Source: Theocolax elegans
Lineage: Eukaryota; Arthropoda; Insecta; Hymenoptera; Cerocephalidae
Direction of reading: 5' to 3'
Assembly: GCA_026168455.1 (NCBI GenBank)
Contig: CM047429.1
Coordinates: 6,599,125-6,663,124 of the forward strand
Length of the DNA: 64,000 nt
Part shown: piece by piece, positions 33,241-43,943 of the stretch
How positions within the stretch are numbered: position 1 is the stretch's first letter
How the letters are laid out: every line of letters starts with the position of its first letter
Notes under the pieces: model-generated
Databases searched by the model: none
What the model saw: the letters and a program-made list of their open reading frames with translations, nothing else
Told to the model about the DNA's origin: nothing
Program-made: the position numbers and the translations under genes

Positions 33241-34861
33241 CGACTGGTCAAAACAAGTCATGACAATCTCTAAGCGTGTTTACGGAGTTTTACACTCACT
33301 ACGCTATTATAATAAGGCACTTTCAATGAAACTTCGTAAGAATCTAGTGGAAGCACTCATTTTTCCCCACTTCGACTATGCGTGTGCGGCCTACAATGAT
33401 GTCGACCAGACTAGAAACCTAAAATTGCAGAGGTTATTAAATGCCTGCGTGAGATTTGTATGGGGCAATATAACGAGACGTGACCACGTAACCCCGTATA
33501 GACTGAATTGTGAACATGGGGTTAAAATAAAAATCGAATCTAGTAATGACTTTTCTCCAGAACAAAAAGTAAATAAAATTAAAAGTATACGACTAAACAA
33601 ACAAAATGTGTCAGAACAACAAAAATTAATTGAACTTAAAAGAGAACGAGTAAATAGACAAAATTTAAGTGCAGAACAAAAATCTGACAAAGCTAAAAGG
33701 AAAAAGGAATATAGAAAAAATTTAACTGCGGAACGAAAATCTAATGAAGCTAAAAGAAAAAAAGAATATAGAAAAAATGTAACTGCGGAACAAAAATCTA
33801 ACGAAGCTAAAAGGAAAAAGGAATATAGAAAAACTATAACTGCGGAACAAAAATCTAACGAAGCTAAAAGGAAAAAGGAATATAGAAAAACTATAACTGC
33901 CGAACAAAAATATAATGAATCTAAAAAAAAAAGAATATAGAAAAACTATAACTGCAGAACAAATATCTAATGAAGCTAAAAGAAGAAAGAATATAGAAAA
34001 AATCTAAGTACAGAAAAGAAAATATGTGAAATTGAACGAAAAAGAAATAAAAGAAAAACATTAACAAAAGAACAAAAGTTATTACAATTAAATGAAAAAA
34101 AGAAAACGATATAAAATATTAAACGAAGAAAAAAAATTAATAGAAGCTAATAGAAAAAAAAGGAACGTAAAAAATTTAATAAAGATAAAAAATTAAAAGA
34201 ATCACAGAGAAACAAATTGTTTCGAACAAATAAAAATAATAACTACATAATAACAAAAATTGGTTTAATAGCAAATACAGTTTTTAATGAAGTAGAAATA
34301 TGTAAAAATGTTAATTACATAGGGAAACTAAATCATATATGCCAACATTGTGGAGCAAAACATTTTATTGGAGAATTTAAATCTGACAAAACTTTTAGTA
34401 ATTGTTGTCAGAAAGGTAAAGTTATCATTAAAAACGAAAATAATTTTCCAGAACGTTTGAAACAACTTATGACAGGTAACGCAATCGAGACGTGACCACG
34501 TAACCCCATATAGACTGGGTTTGAGGTGGCTGTCGGTCGTAAGTCACCATCATACCTGGCAGATCATTTCACCCAACTCAAAACCCCTGGCCATATTCCT
34601 CGTTCCTCCTCCCGCCATCCATCTAGGTCACTCATGTATCTTCCTCCACGCACTGAAGCTTTAAACAGATCATTTGTCATTACCTCCACTCGTATCCTAA
34701 ATCAAATTCCCTCACTCACCTTCGATCCTTCATTTTTAGACAAATTCAAGACCATTTTGTTCAATCATCTGTTTGGGCTTGATCAGGCAGCCTGGTCTAT
34801 GCAGGTCATGAACGAGGGCATATCTTTGCGGTCCATCCCTCACCTGGATGTAGAAGTCTAG
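33241..34861 (+). pseudogene. LINE RT C-terminus, split by an insertion
   Basis: The 5' piece (33241-33505) reads ISKRVYGVLHSLRYYNKAL, ALIFPHFDYACAAYNDV and RRDHVTPYRL. The 3' piece (34486-34861) repeats RRDHVTPYRL and carries on with LRWLSVV, PPRTEALNRSFVITSTRIL and a C-terminal LDVEV stop. Removing 33506-34485 and one 32-nt repeat restores colinearity. Confidence 0.8.
33506..34485 (+). mobile_element. Helitron-derived fragment inserted in the LINE
   Basis: Colinear with 44710-45540 of the larger Helitron: it starts at the same AACATGGGGTTAAAATAAAA, includes the 57-bp tandem repeats (33610-33960) and continues to a zinc-like block, CQHCGAKHFIGEF with FSNCCQKGKV, typical of the Helitron Rep N-terminus. 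That zinc block is missing from the larger copy. Direct repeats of 32 nt (33474-33505 and 34486-34517, one mismatch) flank it. Confidence 0.8.
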
Positions 34862-35182
34862 TCGGAATTGCTGTTGTTATTTCTACTGTTATTCATTGCG
34901 TCGTTATTTATTAATTATTATGCTGGTGCAGTTCTGTATTTGTCATTTTTGTTATTATTTATTCACTTCTGTACATTTTATATAATCTTTTATATTGCGT
35001 TTGGTTTGCGAACGGTACTTATTTTGTTATTTATTTTTAAGTTTTAATTTATTACTTAATTGTACATATATTTTATTTTTATCTTTTACTCTGTCATGGT
35101 TTTATCTTTTTCATTATTGAAATTTATATTGTTATTTAGTTTTAAAAGTTTTAATCATTGTATCAGTTTGCTTATGGTGCCT

Positions 35183-35238
35183 ATGGGGTTTTTACCCCAT
35201 AATGGCCTAATAAATATTTCAAACAGTCAATCAATCAA

Positions 35239-35240
<2 letters not shown>
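35183..35240 (+). other. LINE 3' terminal hairpin and TCAA tail
   Basis: ATGGGGT (35183-35189) pairs with ACCCCAT (35194-35200) over a TTTT loop. It is followed by AATGGCCTAATAAA and (TCAA)n at 35227-35240, then CT and AT dinucleotide runs to 35270. Such a hairpin plus short tandem tail marks the RT recognition end of several LINE clades. Confidence 0.7.
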
Positions 35241-35269
<29 letters not shown>

Positions 35270-35439
35270 GTTACACATTTATTTTTAATTCAATGTAACT
35301 GCTACATATTCTCATCATTACACTTAATTATTGTATTGCTTCTTAATGCTGTTCTTAAACCGTATTTTTATTGTAATTCTTCACAGCCAGACAGGGTTAT
35401 ACCCAAAAGCTGCAATAAATGTTAAATTAATCTCTCTTT

Positions 35440-36165
35440 CTCTTTTCATTGGCTGTAGCGCATATAATATCATTTCTCACAATTCCCCGTCCTAAATTGC
35501 ACGCCATTTCATCGCACATGATTCCTCATTTTTATCCCGCTCATCCTCTCGCCACTCTCCCTTGCCCCTTTTTATCTCCCTCCTAGAACCGAAGCCCTAA
35601 ACAACTCCTTCCTAATCACTGCCTCTCGTCTCATTAATCATCTACCTTTTACTAATTTCGACCCGCTCTCCTTCACTCCCTTTAAAGCTTCCCTACTGTC
35701 CTATCTCACTGAGCTTGACCGACAAGCCCGGGATTCGAGAGTATCAATTGAAGGCATAGTGTGCCCTCCCTTGCCCGATTTATAAAATAATATTAAGTAT
35801 TTTTCATTTTTGGTCGTTTTTTTGTATTAATTATGTTTTTTTTGTTTTTGTATTTTGCGCCGACGTCTCCGTTGATTTTATTTTATTTTAATTTTAATTT
35901 CTTGACAATCGCCCGTATTCGATTGGATTTTATTGTTTTTATTTTATTGTTATGTTAAATTATTTTGTATTTGCGAGTTAAATATTTATTTATTGTTATT
36001 TTGTTATTTTATTATTTTTTTCTTTTCTTCGACACGTTCTTATTTGTATTTTTAACTAATTTTATCTATATTTTATAATCTGTACCTGCGATTTGTTTTA
36101 TCTAAAGTATATACGGGGTTTTCCCCAAATTACCCAATAAAGAATTCAATCAATCAATCAATCTC
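35440..36165 (+). mobile_element. 5'-truncated LINE fragment, same family group
   Basis: From about 35560 the frame reads PPRTEALNNSFLITASRLI and SIEGIVCPPLPDL stop, clearly related to the end of the preceding LINE. The 3' UTR ends in GGGG-TTTT-CCCC (36115-36126), AATAAA and (TCAA)n at 36145-36163. Only the last part of ORF2 is present. Confidence 0.75.
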
Positions 36166-36179
36166 TCTCTGTGCGCTAC

Positions 36180-36540
36180 TTTTGCGGTATTAAGACGGAT
36201 GATCATGTAACGCCCCACTGATACTCTCTGGGCTGGTTGCGCATAGATTCTAGGAGACAGTATTTTATGGCGGTACTCATGTACAAAATTGTGCGTATGC
36301 GAGTGCCAGCGTAGCTCGAGAGTCTCATCTCTAGATGTGCTTCCAGGGGTTCTGGAAAGGGGGTTACAAGAGAACTCGTACCTCCCCTGATGCGTACCGA
36401 AACTGGTAAACGCTCTTCACAGGTGCAAGGTGCGCATCTATGGAACTGCTTGCCGACAGAGATTCGTAGCCTGGCCTCATTAAAGGGTTTTAAGGCCGCG
36501 GTTCGGAGACACTACTCGGCAATAGAAAAAGTTTAATCTA
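36180..36540 (+). mobile_element. LINE fragment: RT C-terminus of a third element
   Basis: Frames give DDHVTPH, SLGWLRIDSRRQYFMAVLMY and, after frame shifts, VQGAHLWNCLPTEIRSLASL with FKAAVRRHYSAIEKV stop. This is the generic C-terminal domain of CR1/RTE-like reverse transcriptases. It ends directly in an ATTT microsatellite, its likely tail. Confidence 0.7.
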
Positions 36541-36547
36541 AATGTAC

Positions 36548-36737
<190 letters not shown>

Positions 36738-37720
36738 TTATTCTATGTTGTAACGTCGCATATACACATGAATGAAAGTATTTAAGGGATGTTAGATGAC
36801 GTGAGATTTAAGGGATTTGTGATGACGAATGACTGCTTTATAGTGTCGTCCAATTTTAATTTTTGAATTGTATTTCAGTATTCTGACTGATAGATGTATT
36901 GATAGTTGTTTTATTTGTATTATATTTTATCTGCTGACTTACTGTGATATTCGCCGTACTTGTATTTATTCTGCGACTGTGATATTTTAAACTGTGATAT
37001 CACTGTGTATTATGGTATTTATATAAACCTTTATATAGTATTTATTTTTATTTAAAAATTTGTAAATTTTCGTATTGTACAAATAAACTTATATCTATCT
37101 ATCTGTCATTCTCTTTCAATCTCGTTGCAGTATAGGACAACTGGTCCGGTCAACTGTGCACCGCGCTTGTGTGTCTGCAGGTCACCTTCTTCGCCTGTAG
37201 GTAAAACGCACTCACACACACCATGATAAAACAAGCACAGCTGATGCAATATGCGGGACGCGGGGGAGACAACAACTGTCGCGCGTTAAGGCGGCTATTA
37301 TCTCTCCTATTTCTCTGTTATTCGGCGTATCTTATGCGCGCGAAGCCGACTTCGCCCCTGTCGCTACGACGAACCGAGCCGAGCCGAATCTTGCCGGTCC
37401 AAGCCGATGCGAACATTACGATAATGTTCGCTCGTGATGATCGAATTCCTCAAATGGTAAGGTAAACAATATCTTACCGTTACAATAGCTAGTACTTTGC
37501 GTTACTAAATCTGAATAAAATTAAAAAAAAAATTGAATAATGAAAAATTGAATTTTTTATCAATTGGCCAAGAGAAATGTAGCATGGCATCAATTAAAAA
37601 TATAAAAAATTATCTATATTACTTTTCTTTATATATTTTAAAAATAATTTCTTCCAACAGTACTATAAATCTATTATATTGAATACTTAATTAGCAATGA
37701 ATTGCGAGCAGTATCTGTTC
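36738..37720. other. No gene seen
   Basis: AT-rich, with a GC-richer island at 37120-37440 whose open frame (37223-37465) has no recognisable similarity. TATC units lie near 37090. Confidence 0.45.
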
Positions 37721-37862
37721 TTAAGGGGTCTCATACTCAATTTTTACCGACCGAGCCAATAGAGTGATAGTATGGTTGAAAAATACTTAAATCTAGATAA
37801 ATATACAGAATTTCGACAAACTAGAAGATAGGTGCCCTTTTTTTTGTAGTTATGTATCACTG

Positions 37863-38001
37863 TGCAAAGTTTCTATTTATTATATTGAGGCATTGAAGAG
37901 AAAACCTTGTATGAAAATCCCTATCTGCGTCGTCCACATAATGAAATTTTCGTACAAGGTTTTCTCTTACACGCATCAATAAAATGACTTGAAACTTTGT
38001 A
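37863..38001. repeat. 139-nt hairpin with about 57-nt arms
   Basis: The left arm 37863-37918 and right arm 37945-38001 pair over their length with a few mismatches. The best-matched core is GAGAAAACCTTGTA with its complement, and CAAAGTTTC lies at the base. The loop is about 26 nt. The shape is like a small MITE or a long pre-miRNA. Confidence 0.6.
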
Positions 38002-38337
38002 TAGAAGTAAATAATTATTTAATAAAGGGCATCTAACTGTTTGTTTTGCATAATTTTATAAAATTAAAAGTAGTTTTATTATCATTATTAAAAGAATATT
38101 TTACGCTAGATGGCAGTACGCACGGATCATGGCAAGCAAGAATATGCATTCGCCGCCGCCATTATCGACATCACGCATGCGCATTTGTTTCAGACTCGAG
38201 ACAAATAGCCGAGCAAAATAATTTGATTTGACTCCTACAAAATTTTTAAATACGTGTCATACTTATACTCATATTATGACTAGTTGAATTTTCGACATGG
38301 CAAATTGAACCGTACTACGTATTTATCATAAATTCAA

Positions 38338-38880
38338 TGTAAAAGGAAACGTACTGCTGCAAGAATCCGGCATATCTATCGCTCGACCCAAGGGAGCGGA
38401 TCAAAAATCGAGTGGCGAGCCGTGTTCCGCTCCCGTGGGTTCTGATATTGTTGTATTTGAGAGTAATGCCGTTTTTACTGCTAGGTAAACCGAAGAATTG
38501 ATGGAACTGTAGACACTTCGTGATGATTTCCATAAGATTCTTTAACACGTATATCGTACTACTCAGATATATCGTGTCATTTGAAACGTCAAACTGCGCT
38601 GTAATGTAAAAGTACGATACATATAATATAAAAGAAAACCGTAAGATGGAACCTGCGAGTATATCTACAGACCCAAGGGAGCGGATCAAAAATCGAGTGG
38701 CGAGCCGTGTTCCGCTCCCGTGGGTTCTGATATTGTTGTATTTGAGAGTAATGCCGTTTTTACTGCTTGGTAAACCGAAAAATTAATGGAATTGTAGACA
38801 CTTCGTGATGATTTTCATAAAATTCTTAAACACTTATATCATACTTTTTACGAATTTTTGGCCTAAAGAATTCATATTCA
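38338..38880. repeat. Two tandem 285-bp units with a conserved hairpin
   Basis: Units start near 38338 and 38629. A core (38385-38485 and 38670-38768) is nearly identical, while the flanks have diverged. Each core begins with ACCCAAGGGAGCGGA (38386-38400), which pairs with TCCGCTCCCGTGGGT (38426-38440) with one mismatch. Function is unknown. Confidence 0.75.
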
Positions 38881-39270
38881 CGCTAGGCGTATGCGTTGTT
38901 ATTAAGAAACAGTTACACCATTATTTCTCTCTCCCTCTTTGTCGTATTTCGTTTACGCGCAGACATTCTGCGCGCACATCCGCTGACCAGCAGTTAATCT
39001 AAAAGAGCGGTGTAACAGCTGTAGCCACAGCGATGCCGCGCTTTTTTCGGCCTGTTTGCTAAGCAACCGGTAAGCTAGACGCGTTTGAACATGTGTGTTT
39101 TCAATATCTGATCGACCAAGAGTCACCCCTGAACAGTGTGTGTGTACGCTGCGGCCGTCTGTCTATATATACATAGTGTTATGGATATTACATCTGCTCA
39201 TCCGTAATTCGAAACAGTATTGCAACATAATCAAATTTTGTGTACAGTGTAGAAATTGTAAAGTTGTGCA

Positions 39271-39372
39271 AATGAGTGACAGTGAGAAGTTTAAGTGGAT
39301 TGGTCTGATCTTCAAACATTCACCAAATACACAGGAAAAATATAGTCGTCATTTGGAGGTTATTAGCGTAAG
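39271..39372 (+). CDS. Possible first coding exon of an unknown gene
   Basis: An ATG opens MSDSEKFKWIGLIFKHSPNT and continues to a GTAAGA donor-like site near 39370. A GC-richer, promoter-like region lies upstream (38930-39240). The peptide is not recognised. It precedes the Thr/Ser-rich tract at 39380-41240 and might belong with it. Start and splice site are guesses. Confidence 0.25.
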
Positions 39373-39379
39373 AATCTGC

Positions 39380-41240
39380 TGCTGCTCCTTGTATTAGGTA
39401 GACTACACATGCAACATACAATTTTACTGCTACTTATATTGATGTTACTGCTATCACAAGTGCTAACGAAACAATTTGTAAAATGTGTTATTTATAAAGT
39501 ACTGCGTGCTTTGTGTTTAGGGGTTATGTTATATAGTATATATTGTTATTGTTTGTCCTTATATAGCCACCATGTGCAGAGATATTGAATCAAGATTTAT
39601 TGCTAATGGTATACCTAGAGGTTTGGCTATTACTTCCTGTCTCGGATCCACAGCGTCTGCAAGTCCAAAGTTTATTCCTTTCCATGTGTATGCTGCTACG
39701 GCCACTGTTGTTATTGCGATTAAGTTCAATTGTCGATTAACTACAATTTTAAGTATAGTCAGCTTTTTCTGCTGATAATCATCCAGGGAACTGTAGTTGT
39801 TCATCCAGGTTCTACTGTACTACAAATGTAAAACTTCTCATGAAGGGTCTGTATCAACTACTAGAATCTCCTGCTATACTTATGATACTATAGCTATAAA
39901 TGCTACCAGTTTCTTCTATAATTTGTTTATAATTACCACTTCTGTTACAGGCACTTATTCTAATGCTTCTTTATTTCCAGGGTGTGCTTTAGCATGGCCT
40001 TCATCAGTTTCTTCTACATGTTCAGCGTTTACTACTGCTGTTTCTTCTAGGACTTACTGCAACATTTGACTGGCTACTGTTGTCAAATAATATGAAAGTG
40101 TTTTTCTGATTACGATAAGACTACATGTGCAGGTATAGGATCTAATACTTCTTATATCGTTGACAGTACTAGAACTCTCGTTGCAACTGCAACTGTTTTT
40201 GTAGCTATTCTTTGTAGCACTAGTGCTGCGTTGATATCTTCTAATCATGCCTTTTTTTCAGAGTCCGCTGTAGCTGCGCGTTCAAGCTCATCTTATGTCG
40301 GTGCTTCTTACGTTATATAATTAGATACCTTCAACTGTTAGTACTATATATACAGCTGCTTCGCCATTATGCATATGAACGTCAAGCAATGATTGCTGAT
40401 ATTACTGGTATGTATTCATTTTTTATTGCTTGAGCATAGCATTATAACACAAAGTTTTGTACCAATAAATACATTTTAATATTAAGTAATTCTTGTAAAT
40501 TGTATGCAAAATGTGTTGATTTACAAAAATAAATTTAATACGAAAAAGTTACAGCATATACAGATAATTGCAGATACCTTTCAAAGGAAAATGCAAATTT
40601 CTGAACAATTCAACAAATTTAAATGATTATAATTATTATGTTACTTTATTGATGTTTCCAAAAATAATTATTAATGTAATGTAAATATTAATATTTTGTC
40701 AAACAGATATAAATAATTCAATTCTTAAAATACTTTTTAAGTTTGAACCAGCGCTAGGCAAGTATTCGTTCTCAGCTTCTTGCGTAACTCTGACTTGAAC
40801 AAGATGTATTAAATATTTAATTGTTATTTTTATAAAATTATATAATATGGTGCTTATTAATGTTTTATAAAATTTTGTATAAAATTCCAGGTTATACAGG
40901 ATCATCTACATCTGTCAAACATATGGCTTCTACTACTGCTGCGTACCCAAAATGTACTACTAGTACTACTACTTGTACTGCTACTATATGACGTACAGTA
41001 TACGGTTGCTGGTACGAATACACCATCAGTTGATCTTGGTACTACTTCACGTCACAGGGTGTGGGTACACTGCTCTTGCTATAAATTTGTTCATTTTCTT
41101 CATACAGCTTGTACAGGATCTGTTGTAGATATATATTCAAGGCCTACAGTTGACGATGCTCTTTTTCCTTCGCCTACTATTGCTGCTGCTTGGAGAAGGT
41201 CTGCTGCTGTTTCAGCTCTTTTTCAATTTATTTTTTACAC
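39380..41240 (+). pseudogene. Thr/Ser/Ala-rich coding-like tract, possibly multi-exon
   Basis: Open blocks in changing frames share a composition of ACT, GCT, TCT and TAC codons: NFTATYIDVTAITSANETIC (near 39433), ITSCLGSTASASP (39640), TGTYSNASLFPGC (39951), CAGIGSNTSYIVDSTRTL (40129) and GSSTSVKHMASTTAAYP (40905). GGTATGTATT at 40407 and TTCCAG at 40885 could bound an intron. Several blocks begin just after an ACAG or CCAG. No family was recognised. It could be a decayed mucin-like gene or a drifted low-complexity repeat. Confidence 0.3.
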
Positions 41241-41254
41241 ATTTGCATATAAAT

Positions 41255-41740
41255 AAAATATGCAAAATGTGTATAAGCAAAATACACACGTTCATATATT
41301 TATTTTTGCATATATGCGAAATATGGTAAATTCTTTAATTGCGTAAAGGAAAATGCATATATGGCAAAATATGCAAAATTCTTTAATTACGCATAGCCGT
41401 AATGTGTAAAATGTTCTATTTATATAGGGACGAAATACGCAGATTTATATATTTATTTTTGCATATATGTAAAATATGCAAAATTTTTAATTGCGAATAG
41501 GGGAAATATACAAATATATATTTAATTTACTTGCATATATAACAAAATATGCAAAATTCTTTAATTGCATATAGGCGAAATATGCAAAATCTTCTATTTT
41601 GTAGGGACAAAAATTTATTTATTTATTTTTGCTTGTACCCGAAATATGCTAAAATCTTTAATTGCGCATAAGGAAAATAAACAAATATATATTTTATTAA
41701 CTTGCATATATGTCAAAATATGAAAAGTGCTACTTGTATG
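41255..41740. repeat. Degenerate AT-rich satellite
   Basis: The phrases ATATGCAAAAT and TCTTTAATTGCG recur about five times (near 41343, 41390, 41486, 41560 and 41660) with TATTTATTTTTGCATATAT between them. The period is irregular, about 75-100 bp. Confidence 0.65.
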
Positions 41741-41961
41741 TTGGTAAAAAAGGGTAATTTACATTTTATTTATTATCATACATATGCATGATGTATCATC
41801 AATTATAGGTAAAATGCGCTAAATATGGATATACAAGCAATTGAAGTAATAGATGCCTTTTGTAAGACGATGTTATTAACTAGATTAACATTGCATTAAC
41901 GTTTCAAGAACCGAAAAATCTATAGGCAGTCATGGCATACGTATTTTTTGTTTTATTTATG

Positions 41962-42158
41962 ATTTTAACGTCGCTTTTTTTATGCTCCCATATTGGTGCT
42001 AATCAGCGATGGAGGTCATACAACGTTTTTGTTAAGAAAGCACTTGTTGAAAATACATTCCCCAGTGGTACTTGCATCAATCGGCCGGGGTCGGGAATCG
42101 AACTTGGGACTTCCAGATTACGAGCCCGACGCCCTAACCGACCGAGCCATCGCAGGCC
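41962..42158 (-). mobile_element. tRNA-derived SINE, copy 1
   Basis: Read on the minus strand it starts GGCCTGCGATGGCTCGGTCGG (A box TGGCTCGGTCGG). The B box is AGTTCGATTCC. A non-tRNA body follows with GCACCAATATGGGAGCATAA, and the end is AAGCGACGTTAAAAT. The same unit is at 54921-55103 and 59924-60118, all on the minus strand. Confidence 0.85.
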
Positions 42159-42426
42159 TTGGCATACATATAACCGAAATGCGCATATAATACGTATAAA
42201 CTAAATAGATATAAAATCCGTAAACGAAACATAAGTATACAATTGATATGTATATATATATATAAATATATATATGTGATGGCATAGTAATAATAAATAG
42301 AATGCGGATTGATGAAATACGGATTATAATAGATATAATAGAAAATACGTATAAGTCAAATACGTTATTTTTTAATTTTTATATTGAAAAAAAACAGTCA
42401 CTGTTTTATATTACGATGCTCTGGAC

Positions 42427-42485
42427 ATCAATGGCGCCATCTACGATTACTTCGATTATGACTTTCCACAGATGGCGCTCTTGAT
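42427..42485. repeat. Imperfect 16-bp inverted repeat
   Basis: ATCAATGGCGCCATCT (42427) pairs with AGATGGCGCTCTTGAT (42470-42485) with two mismatches. It lies 80 bp inside the right end of the TTAA-bounded segment. Confidence 0.6.
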
Positions 42486-42567
42486 GAAAGTTACTATTTT
42501 TTACATAACCTGCATTACCGGCGGTTAGAACGGTAAAATCGCAGAATTGAGTATGAGACCCCCTTAA

Positions 42568-43557
42568 TAAGAAAATTCAGTTCAATCAGATTGAATTTTT
42601 CGCAACGGTCGTAAAAAACTTTCGATGGTATTAATGAAAAATATAAAAACTTATTATTTTCTTTTGCTTTCATTTAGTAGTATTTCTAAAACCAATTTCT
42701 TCCAAAAATATGTTAGTTCCACATTAAACTACTTTATAAGTAAACAAAATGTTAATAAAAATTACATTTTATAAATATATTTGTTTAAATAACAATAAAA
42801 CTAATAGAGATAATTTACAATTGTTAGATTTTTGGATAGATTTTTCTATTTTCTATAAAGTAAGTTTGGTCCAATTAAAAAAAGTTAATTATATCAAAAT
42901 TTTTGAAAAATTATTATTTTCAAGCATAATTGTTTGGGAGAAAAATAACCAAAGTCTTTTCCAATTTTTCAAATTTAGAAAATAAATAGCAGCCTGTAGA
43001 CGCATGCAAAGCGATATTGTATGAGTAGTTTCGAAAATACAGCGGTATAGTCATGCGCCTGTGTGCACACATACACACATACACATATCCATACAGACAT
43101 TTCTTAAAAACATGTGATTTCGACTCCTGACATGTTAAAAGATACTTATAACATGTTTTTAAAAGCTTTTTCTATGAGGAAGCAAACAGTTATTTTCACA
43201 AGTAGTTACAATAATAGCCATGCAAGGATCACCTCCTTTGAACACGTGTATTAAACACTATTTTTCGTAAAGAAATGCGCAAAGATTTTATTTTGTGCTG
43301 ACATTTGAACGAGGGAGATAGTGCATAGCTGCAATAGTGAATTGTCCGCGAGCCAATGTTTGCGACAGAACGAAGCGAGGGTGAAAAGGTGGTATGGGAT
43401 TAAAATCTCTTTGTCTCTCGTAAATTTTGAGAGTTACTGCATCAAGATTTTTTTTGCGCACTAACGAGGGAAAATACTACTTTGCACACACAAACGCGTG
43501 CGCAAAATCAAATTTTGGGCACAGTTAGGAAATCTAACATTATATTAAAGTACAAAT
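42568..43557. other. No gene seen
   Basis: AT-rich DNA with an ACACATAC-rich patch near 43070-43095. Short open frames are low-complexity. Confidence 0.5.
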
Positions 43558-43560
43558 CTA

Positions 43561-43590
43561 CGTCCGGGCGTCCGTCCGTCCGTCCGGGCA
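43561..43590. repeat. (GTCC)n microsatellite
   Basis: CGTCCGGGCGTCCGTCCGTC-type tetranucleotide run. Confidence 0.85.
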
Positions 43591-43672
43591 AGTGTTCCCT
43601 TGATCCCGAAGGATTACTTTTACGACGTTTTGGGACCGTTAGTATTATATATATTAGCCTTATAATTTTTGG

Positions 43673-43943
43673 GACTTAATATTTTTGGGACTCAAAATTT
43701 TGGGTCTTAAAAATTTTAGTCTTAGATTTTGCCGTTTAAACTTTTGGGACTCAACATTTTGGGCCTTAAAAATTTTAGTCTTAGATTTTGCCGTTTAAAC
43801 TTTTGGGACTCAACATTTTGGGGCTTAAAAATTTTAGTCTTAGATTTTTCTGTTGAAACTTTTGGGACTTAATATTTTTGGGACTCAACATTTTGCGCCT
43901 TAAAAATTTTAGTCTTAGATTTTGCCGTTAAAACTTTTGGGAC
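43673..43943 (+). repeat. About 60-bp minisatellite upstream of the Helitron protease
   Basis: Four to five units of CTTTTGGGACTCAACATTTT / GGGCCTTAAAAATTTTAGTC / TTAGATTTTGCCG. The last unit has a 20-bp insertion repeating TTTGGGACTTAATA. The open frame of the protease begins inside the last unit at 43922. Confidence 0.85.

Larger units (their letters stand above)
30430..35240 (+). mobile_element. Decayed CR1/Jockey-superfamily LINE with an internal Helitron insert
   Basis: In order: ORF1 with a PHD-like cysteine motif and coiled coil (30548-31788), ORF2 endonuclease (31892-32520), linker, the C-terminal end of the reverse transcriptase (33241-33505 and 34486-34861), then a 3' UTR ending in a hairpin and a TCAA tail. 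The catalytic reverse transcriptase is deleted near 33240. A 980-bp Helitron fragment sits in the RT end, flanked by a 32-nt repeat of LINE sequence. Clade placement is tentative. Confidence 0.75.
37721..42567. mobile_element. TTAA-bounded segment with short terminal inverted repeats, 4.84 kb
   Basis: TTAA (37721-37724) precedes GGGGTCTCATACTCAATT. At the right end AATTGAGTATGAGACCCCC is followed by TTAA (42564-42567). The 18-nt ends are reverse complements apart from one extra G. TTAA duplication is the hallmark of piggyBac-type transposition, but the ends begin with G rather than the usual CC and no transposase was found. It may be a non-autonomous or cargo-carrying element. It contains hairpins, a tandem pair, a coding-like Thr/Ser tract, a satellite and a SINE. 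Confidence 0.55.

Noticed and set aside
42055..42158. Possible genuine tRNA gene on the minus strand
   Set aside because: The tRNA-like part is fused to a body and tail that recur in three places, and the acceptor arm is not closed, so it is a SINE head.
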